Assembly: GCA_945901045.1 (NCBI GenBank)
Contig: CAMDKK010000022.1
Span: forward strand, 1-54,815
Origin: Limnohabitans sp. Rim8
Lineage (GTDB): Bacteria; Pseudomonadota; Gammaproteobacteria; Burkholderiales; Burkholderiaceae_C
DNA length: 54,815 nt
Direction: 5' to 3'
A program made the translations under genes and the position numbers. The notes under the pieces are model-generated. The model was not told the origin of the DNA. It saw only the letters and a program-made list of their open reading frames with translations, and made no database searches. Of this stretch, positions 49,540 to 54,815 are shown one piece after another; position 1 is the first letter of the stretch, and each line of letters starts with the position of its first letter.

Positions 49540-52500
49540 ATGAAACGGATGCTCATTAACGCTACGCAGGCAGAAGAACGCCGCTTGGCCATCGTCGACG
49601 GACAAAAACTCCTCGACTACGAAATCGAAATCGAAGGCCGCGAACAGCGCAAAGGCAATATTTACAAAGCCGTTGTGACCCGCGTCGAGCCCTCACTCGA
49701 AGCTTGCTTTGTGGACTACGGTGAAGACCGTCATGGCTTTTTGCCTTTCAAAGAAATCTCACGTCAGTACTTTGCCGAAGGCGTCTCGGTCAGCCAGGCC
49801 CGCATCAACGATGTGATCCGCGAAGGCCAGGAACTCATGGTTCAGGTCGAAAAAGAAGAACGTGGCAACAAGGGCGCAGCCCTGACCACCTTCGTTTCGC
49901 TGGCTGGACGCTATGTTGTACTGATGCCCAACAATCCCCGTGGCGGTGGCGTCAGCCGCCGCATCGAGGGTGACGACCGGGCCGAGCTCAAAGAAGCCAT
50001 GGACCAGTTGGAATACCCCAAGGGCATGTCCATCATCGCCCGCACTGCTGGCATTGGCCGCTCAGCACCCGAATTGCAGTGGGACTTGAACTACCTGCTC
50101 AAGTTGTGGACCGCCATCGACGGCGCCACCAAAGGCGGCAAAGGCGCATTCTTGATTTACCAAGAGTCATCCTTGGTCATCCGCGCCATCCGCGATTACT
50201 TCAACAACGACATCGGCGACATCCTGATCGACACCGACGACATTTACGAACAAGCTCAGCAGTTTATGAGCCACGTGATGCCTGAATTCGCTGCGCGCGT
50301 GAAGCGCTACCGCGACGATGCACCCTTGTTCAGCCGCTTCCAGATCGAGCATCAGATCGAATCGGCCTACGCCCGCACCGTGCAACTGCCTTCGGGCGGC
50401 GCCATCGTGATCGACCACACCGAAGCTTTGGTTTCCGTGGACGTGAACTCGGCCCGCGCGATCAAAGGCGGCGACATCGAAGAAACCGCCACCCGCACCA
50501 ACCTGGAAGCCGCTGACGAAGTGGCGCGCCAGATGCGTCTGCGCGACTTGGGTGGCCTGATCGTGATCGACTTTATCGACATGGAAGAGTCCAAGAACCG
50601 CCGCGAAGTGGAAAACCGCTTGCGCGACGCCTTGCGCCAAGACCGTGCCCGTGTCCAGTTTGGCTCGATCAGCAAGTTCGGCCTGATGGAAATGAGCCGC
50701 CAGCGCTTGAAGCCCGCCTTGTCTGAAGGCTCTTCGATTCCTTGCCCACGTTGCGGCGGCTCCGGCCACATTCGCGACACCGAGAGCTCTGCGCTGCAGA
50801 TTTTGCGCATCATCCAAGAAGAGTCCATGAAGGACAACAGCGCCGCTGTGCACGCTCAAGTGCCGGTGGAAGTGGCTTCGTTCTTGCTGAACGAAAAGCG
50901 CTCCGAGATCGCCAAGATCGAGTTGCAACAACGCATCAATGTGCTGCTGGTGCCCAACAAGTCGATGGAGACACCGCACTACAAACTCGAGCGTTTGAAG
51001 CACGACGACCCGCGTCTGGACCACATCGAAGCCAGCTACAAAATGGCCGAAGTCATGGAAGACCCGACCACCGTCACTCGCCGCTCTCAAGAGCCGACCA
51101 ACAAGCAAACACCGGTCATCAAAGGCGTTTTGCCTGACGCACCAGCGCCCATGGCACCGGTCAAGGTGGAAGCGCCTAAGGTCACGCCAGCAGCAAAGGC
51201 AGTCCCCGCCGCACCGGTAGCCCCTGCGGCAACAGGTGGTTTCTTCGGCTGGTTGAAAAGCCTGTTTGGCGGTGAGTCTGCTCCTGCCCCAGAAGCGGCA
51301 CCCGCCAAAGAAGAAAAACGCGAAGGCCGTAATGCCCGCGATGGCAAAGGTAACGAACGTGGCGAAGGCCGAAATGGTGAACGCGGTGAAAGCCGTGGCG
51401 AAGGCCGAAACGGTGAGCGCCGCGAAGGCCGGGACGGTCGCCGTGGTGGTAACCGCCGTGGCGAGCGTTCAGGCGAACGCTTGGGCGATCGCAACGAGCG
51501 CGCAGAAGGCGCACCTGCAGAATCACGTGAAACTCGCGAGCCGCGTGAACCCCGCGCCCCGCGCGAAGGCCGCCGCAACGATCGCCAAGGTGAGCGTGAG
51601 GCTGAACGGGGCGGTGACCGCCCTGAGCGCGCGCCGCGTGAACGCCGTGAAGCCATGACCGGCCAAACCCAAGACGCCCAATCGGTCGCGATGGACATTG
51701 CGGACAACACACTGGGCGAACGCGCACCGCGTGGCGAACGTTCCGACGCTCGTGGCGAAGGCCGAGGCGAAGGTCGTCGTGAACGCGGTGAAGGCCGTCG
51801 TGAACGTGGCGAGCGTCGTCAACCCGACGCCCAACGCCCAGAAGGCGACAACGTGCAGACCCAAGGTGCCGCACAAGAAGCCCACACCGAAAACGGTCAA
51901 GCTGCGGGCAACGAAGGCGAAACACCTGAACGCCGCGAACGTCGTTCGCGCGACCGTTACGGCCGTGATCGCCGTGAACGTCAGCCTGAGCAACGCAGCG
52001 ACGCAGCAGGCGAAGCGGCTTTTGTTGCCCACGATGCGGCCCAACCGGCGTTGCATGACGGCGCCTCCAACGCCGAAGCGCCAACCCGTTCGTACTTTGA
52101 GCGGGCGGCCACGGCACCAGCTTCAGCCGCTCCCGCAGAGCACGTGGCACCGATCACCGGCATGTGGTCAGCGCAACCGGCACAAGCTGCGCTACCAGCA
52201 CATCAGGCTGCTCCTGCGTCTGACACAGTGGCCCCGGCCCACGCTGAATTGGTTGCGGCTGCACCTGCACCTGCACCTGCACCTGCACCTGCACCTGCAC
52301 CCACTGTGCCACCAGCGCCTGCACCAGTAGCGGTGGCCGTTGCACCCGCAACAGTGGCGGTGGCCGTTGCAGCGGCACCTGCGGCCGTCACCAGCTCAGG
52401 CTTGCCCAAGGTCCAAGCCTTCGCCTTGCCGGTGGAGAGCCTGATTGAAGTGGCCAACAGTTCTGGCCTGCAATGGGTCAACTCCGACCCCGCCAAAATT

Positions 52501-52644
52501 GCGATGGTACAAGCGGCTATTGCAGCCGAGCCCAAGCCCGTCCACGTGCCCCGTGAACGTGCGCCGGTCGTGGTCTCAGACGATGGCCCGCTGGTCTTGG
52601 TCGAAACCCGCAAGGACCTGAGCGAAATGAAACTGCCATTCTGA
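49540..52644 (+). CDS. rne: Ribonuclease E
   Basis: The 1034-residue endonuclease degrades mRNA and processes rRNA and tRNA. The N-terminal catalytic half has the S1 domain (residues ~36-120), the 5' sensor/RNase H-like part and the DNase I-like part with [12 protein letters not shown] and IVIDFIDME carrying the metal Asp residues; the Zn-link is C402 and C405 (CPRCGGSG). The C-terminal half (from ~530) is disordered: Arg/Gly/Glu-rich blocks (residues ~590-820), then an Ala/Pro tract, then a conserved end. The low-complexity half would scaffold RNA and partners. Confidence 0.98.
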   Translation: MKRMLINATQAEERRLAIVDGQKLLDYEIEIEGREQRKGNIYKAVVTRVEPSLEACFVDYGEDRHGFLPFKEISRQYFAEGVSVSQARINDVIREGQELMVQVEKEERGNKGAALTTFVSLAGRYVVLMPNNPRGGGVSRRIEGDDRAELKEAMDQLEYPKGMSIIARTAGIGRSAPELQWDLNYLLKLWTAIDGATKGGKGAFLIYQESSLVIRAIRDYFNNDIGDILIDTDDIYEQAQQFMSHVMPEFAARVKRYRDDAPLFSRFQIEHQIESAYARTVQLPSGGAIVIDHTEALVSVDVNSARAIKGGDIEETATRTNLEAADEVARQMRLRDLGGLIVIDFIDMEESKNRREVENRLRDALRQDRARVQFGSISKFGLMEMSRQRLKPALSEGSSIPCPRCGGSGHIRDTESSALQILRIIQEESMKDNSAAVHAQVPVEVASFLLNEKRSEIAKIELQQRINVLLVPNKSMETPHYKLERLKHDDPRLDHIEASYKMAEVMEDPTTVTRRSQEPTNKQTPVIKGVLPDAPAPMAPVKVEAPKVTPAAKAVPAAPVAPAATGGFFGWLKSLFGGESAPAPEAAPAKEEKREGRNARDGKGNERGEGRNGERGESRGEGRNGERREGRDGRRGGNRRGERSGERLGDRNERAEGAPAESRETREPREPRAPREGRRNDRQGEREAERGGDRPERAPRERREAMTGQTQDAQSVAMDIADNTLGERAPRGERSDARGEGRGEGRRERGEGRRERGERRQPDAQRPEGDNVQTQGAAQEAHTENGQAAGNEGETPERRERRSRDRYGRDRRERQPEQRSDAAGEAAFVAHDAAQPALHDGASNAEAPTRSYFERAATAPASAAPAEHVAPITGMWSAQPAQAALPAHQAAPASDTVAPAHAELVAAAPAPAPAPAPAPAPTVPPAPAPVAVAVAPATVAVAVAAAPAAVTSSGLPKVQAFALPVESLIEVANSSGLQWVNSDPAKIAMVQAAIAAEPKPVHVPRERAPVVVSDDGPLVLVETRKDLSEMKLPF
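52261..52302 (+). repeat. Hexanucleotide microsatellite inside rne
   Basis: GCACCT is repeated six times in tandem and followed by one GCACCC, coding an Ala-Pro run in the RNase E tail. It is in frame, so gain or loss of units would only change the length of the Ala-Pro linker. Slippage-driven length variation between strains is plausible. Confidence 0.9.
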
Positions 52645-52662
52645 TCGCTGTCACTCTGAAAT

Positions 52663-52694
52663 AAAAATGCCGGACTTGTCCGGCATTTTTTTTG
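52663..52694 (+). terminator. Intrinsic terminator after rne
   Basis: AATGCCGGAC and GTCCGGCATT pair perfectly over a TT loop, flanked by an A run upstream and eight Ts downstream. It lies 18 bases past the rne stop. The A run would also let it work on the minus strand. Confidence 0.93.
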
Positions 52695-53202
52695 GGCTCG
52701 ACCGCTGAACCCAGAAAAGGTGCGTGGCCGACCCGAAAAGCTCGGTGTTTGCGGCCTATCACGCCAGCGGGGATACCACCTTGACGACGCTGCAAGCGCA
52801 AACCTTGCGACCCAACCCGGCAGGCGCGTTTTTTTTGTTCCGCATTGGCTAAGCAGTGGCAGCGCGCAATACACATGCGGCGGTGCTCGTCGGTTTGCGC
52901 ATTGCGCGGGTGCTGTAACAAGACAAGGCACAGGATGATGGGCAATTGCGCTGGTAAAGCGCGGTGCTCATTACTTGTCTAGCCGTCTGTAAATAATCAT
53001 CTCATCGCGACGGAATTGTCCACAACCAGCTTCACTTGCGACCCTCTTGCAACGCCGCCATGACGTCTAACTCTGGTGCATCGGGGGTAGCCATGACAGC
53101 GCTGGTCTCACCCGAGCGCTCACCTCGAAAATATTAAGGTGACAGAGCCAGGTACTTTTGTGGCCGGGGTCCGCGGCATCGGACAAGCAGCCTGACCGCT
53201 TA
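52695..53202. other. Non-coding or decayed region between rne and hicB
   Basis: No gene is supported in these 508 bases. One short plus-strand frame (GTG 52724 to TAA 52852, 42 codons) reads as a plausible protein tail (VADPKSSVFAAYHASGD and so on) but has no ribosome site and no known match, so it may be a relic. A segment near 53133-53160 (AAGGTGACAGAGCCAGGTAC) looks like border sequence of mobile elements or REP-type transposons, but no transposase is present. This is probably a rearrangement scar. Confidence 0.45.
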
Positions 53203-53541
53203 TCACCCACGAGCCGCCGCCTGCAACACGCCAGCCGCCCACTGATTCAGGCTCAATCCGTTGGCCTGCGCGGCGATCAGAGCAGCCGTGTGCACCTCGG
53301 GCGCCACCCGCAGCATCAGCTTGCCACTGGCGGGCTTCAATGCCTCTTTGCCGCTTTTTGCACAGTCTGCAATGTAGAAATCAACCGCGTTGTGGAAGTC
53401 TTGCGTCAACTGCGCCACCGTTTCTCCCTCAAAGCTGATGCTGGTGCTAGGTGCAAGACCGAGCACCTTGCCCCAAAAAACGCCGTCTGTTTCAGAAAAC
53501 TCAATCCGAGCGGTATAGCCTTTGTAATTCATGCTGCTCAT
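53203..53541 (-). CDS. hicB: HicB-family antitoxin
   Basis: The 112-residue protein has the HicB partial-RNase H fold (YKGYTARIEFSETDGVFWG, FEGETVAQLTQDFHNAVDFY) and a C-terminal ribbon-helix-helix segment (LMLRVAPEVHTAALIAAQ, GLSLNQWAAGVL). It would neutralise HicA, an mRNA interferase, and repress its own promoter. The ATG at 53541 overlaps the stop of the hicA remnant (ATGA); a second ATG lies three codons later. The toxin gene upstream is truncated, so this is probably an orphan antitoxin. Confidence 0.9.
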   Translation of the reverse strand: MSSMNYKGYTARIEFSETDGVFWGKVLGLAPSTSISFEGETVAQLTQDFHNAVDFYIADCAKSGKEALKPASGKLMLRVAPEVHTAALIAAQANGLSLNQWAAGVLQAAARG

Positions 53542-53684
53542 ACTTTTACTCCTATTGCTGTGAGCCATTCTTGTACCTCCTTGATCTGGTATTGCTTGGC
53601 CTCTTTGCTTGCATGGGGGCGGTAGGCGTGCTTCACGCCGCCATGCAGCAGCAGTGCCACCCGTGATCCGTCTCCTTCGCGCAA
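53538..53684 (-). pseudogene. hicA: Truncated hicA toxin remnant
   Basis: Upstream of hicB the frame ending at TGA 53538-53540 reads LREGDGSRVALLLHGGVKHA and continues YRPHASKEAKQYQIKEVQEW, the C-terminal half of HicA with its GSRV and YRPH (catalytic His region) segments. An in-frame TGA at 53685-53687 cuts off the N-terminal half, and no ATG with a ribosome site is present; only a TTG at 53684. A full HicA is about 60-85 residues, so only the last ~48 codons remain. The toxin is probably inactive. Confidence 0.75.
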
Positions 53685-53780
53685 TCACACGAATAAATGC
53701 AATCAGTATTTGATTGCATACAGGGCAGCTTCACTTGTCCCATCCATGCCAACTGCCGTCCCCCTCCGGCAGCCAAACTG

Positions 53781-54419
53781 CTACACCCTCAGCGCAACCG
53801 CCTGACGCGCCAGCGTGGTGATACGTGCCCAATCCCCTTGCGCCATCGCTTCGACCGGAACCAGCCACGAGCCGCCTACGCAGAGCACATTGGGCAGGGC
53901 CAGAAATTCAGGGGCGTTTTGCAGGCTGATGCCGCCGGTGGGACAGAACTTCACATCAAAGAACGGCCCGCTCCAGGCCTTGAGCATGGCGCTGCCACCC
54001 GCTTGCAGGGCGGGGAAAAACTTCAGGGCGTTAAAGCCGTCTTCCTGCGCGGCCATGATTTCGCCCCCAGTAGCCACGCCGGGCAGCAGGGGCAGGCCCA
54101 GGTCGCGACAGGCTGCGCCTAGCGCGCTGGTATAGCCGGGGCTGACCGCAAAGCGCGCACCCGCATTGGCGGCCGCCTGCGCATCGGCTTTGGAGCGCAA
54201 GGTGCCCGCGCCCACCACGGCTTCGGGTACGGCCTTGGCAATCGCCTCGATGCAGGCCAGGGCTTGCGGGGTGCGCAGCGTCACTTCCAGCATGCGGATG
54301 CCGCCTTGGACCAATGCGCGCGCCATGGGCACGGCGTGGGCCACATCGTTCAGCACAATGACCGGAATCACCGGCGCGTCTTGCATCACTTGCAAGGAGG
54401 TTAAAGGGCTTTGCGTCAT
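53781..54419 (-). CDS. eda: KDPG / 4-hydroxy-2-oxoglutarate aldolase
   Basis: The 212-residue trimeric class I aldolase splits 2-keto-3-deoxy-6-phosphogluconate into pyruvate and glyceraldehyde 3-phosphate. GIRMLEVTLRTPQAL carries the catalytic Glu, VGAGTL and FAVSPGYT line the site, the Schiff-base Lys is in LKFFPA, and CPTGGISLQN follows. ATG at 54419 has GAAGGA 8 bases upstream; an in-frame TTG lies five codons earlier. It is 18 bases after edd, forming an edd-eda operon. Confidence 0.96.
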   Translation of the reverse strand: MTQSPLTSLQVMQDAPVIPVIVLNDVAHAVPMARALVQGGIRMLEVTLRTPQALACIEAIAKAVPEAVVGAGTLRSKADAQAAANAGARFAVSPGYTSALGAACRDLGLPLLPGVATGGEIMAAQEDGFNALKFFPALQAGGSAMLKAWSGPFFDVKFCPTGGISLQNAPEFLALPNVLCVGGSWLVPVEAMAQGDWARITTLARQAVALRV

Positions 54420-54437
54420 GGTCCTATCCTTCAAAAA

Positions 54438-54815
54438 TTAAAGCCAGCTGCAAGCGCCCTGCTCGGCGGCCAGCGCATTACGCCGCATGCCGGCAAACAG
54501 CTCGCGCCCCATGCCCAGACCATTGGCCGCTTGCAAGGCGGCGGGCATGGTGGCGGTGGGCCGGGCGGCCCATTGTGCTGCGTCGACCAGCACGTCCAAG
54601 CTGCCACTGACCGCGTCCACACGGATGATGTCGCCGTCTTGCAGCTTGGCCAGGGGGCCACCGGCCGCGGCCTCGGGCGATACGTGGATGGCGGCAGGCA
54701 CATTGCCCGACGCGCCACTCATGCGCCCGTCGGTCACCAGCGCTACTGCAAAGCCTTTGTTTTGCAAGATCGCCAAGGGGGGCGTGAGTTTGTGCAGCTC
54801 GGGCATGCCATTGGC
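54438..54815 (-). CDS. edd: Phosphogluconate dehydratase, C-terminal part (cut by window edge)
   Basis: The visible 125 codons are the end of Edd, which dehydrates 6-phosphogluconate to [16 protein letters not shown], the [12 protein letters not shown] motif (Fe-S dehydratase family) and [15 protein letters not shown] are diagnostic. The frame is open to the right edge, so the start lies outside the window. Pairing with eda shows an Entner-Doudoroff pathway. Confidence 0.95.
   Translation of the reverse strand, partial: ANGMPELHKLTPPLAILQNKGFAVALVTDGRMSGASGNVPAAIHVSPEAAAGGPLAKLQDGDIIRVDAVSGSLDVLVDAAQWAARPTATMPAALQAANGLGMGRELFAGMRRNALAAEQGACSWL

Noticed and set aside
50167-51108. 313-codon minus-strand frame opposite rne
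   Set aside because: Shadow of the conserved catalytic half of RNase E.
51182-52150. 322-codon minus-strand frame opposite the rne tail
   Set aside because: Arises from the Arg-rich repeats read backwards (Arg/His/Gly-rich), with no real protein features.

Overview
The window is a stretch of chromosome from a betaproteobacterium, most probably family Comamonadaceae (a Limnohabitans-, Rhodoferax- or Acidovorax-like organism). The call rests on gene order and protein type: a mdh-lyase-acnB operon divergent from gntR-sdhCDAB-sdhE-gltA, then leuCD-leuB, asd-fimV-truA-trpFBA-accD, and a long minus-strand block running from rpmF through plsX-fabHDG-acpP-fabF to a Do protease, lepA-lepB-rnc-era-recO-pdxJ-acpS-nagZ. 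No rRNA, tRNA, CRISPR array, intact insertion sequence or prophage is visible. Most of the window is core metabolism and housekeeping.

Layout. 1-11.6 kb is a TCA-cycle supercluster: aconitase B, a small exported protein, a CitE-like lyase and malate dehydrogenase on the minus strand; a GntR/UTRA regulator, succinate dehydrogenase, its flavinylation factor and citrate synthase on the plus strand. A perfect 12-bp palindrome lies in the divergent control region. 11.6-14.9 kb is leuC-leuD-leuB with a REP-like hairpin before leuB. 14.9-18.3 kb holds three minus-strand genes (D-aminoacylase-type amidohydrolase, BASS transporter, GNAT acetyltransferase) placed between leuB and asd. 18.3-25.3 kb is asd (behind a structured leader), a shortened FimV-like protein, truA, trpF, trpB, trpA and accD. 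YggT and lysS follow.

27.6-44.5 kb is one long minus-strand block, upstream to downstream: yceD, rpmF, plsX, fabH, fabD, fabG, acpP, fabF, a small membrane protein, a Do-type protease, lepA, lepB, rnc, era, recO, pdxJ, acpS, nagZ and a small membrane protein. It covers fatty-acid start and elongation, envelope quality control, protein export, ribosome biogenesis and PLP synthesis. The rpoE-rseA-rseB genes usually found before the Do protease, and the DUF4845 gene usually found between lepB and rnc, are not here. 44.5-49 kb carries maf and an RsmI-like methyltransferase on plus, and rluC, a HAD phosphatase, a Rieske protein and a SppA-type protease on minus. 49-52.7 kb is RNase E with a structured 5' leader and a low-complexity tail. 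52.7-54.8 kb is a junction zone: about 500 bp of non-coding or decayed DNA, a HicB antitoxin gene with only the 3' end of hicA, then eda and the 3' part of edd (Entner-Doudoroff).

I did not find a convincing new multi-gene system. The strongest leads are regulatory and non-coding: the palindrome in the TCA control region, the structured asd leader, a DnaA-box cluster and an orphan terminator between the Do protease and lepA, a terminator hairpin inside the first codons of the gene after fabF, a terminator with almost no promoter space before plsX, and the hicA remnant.
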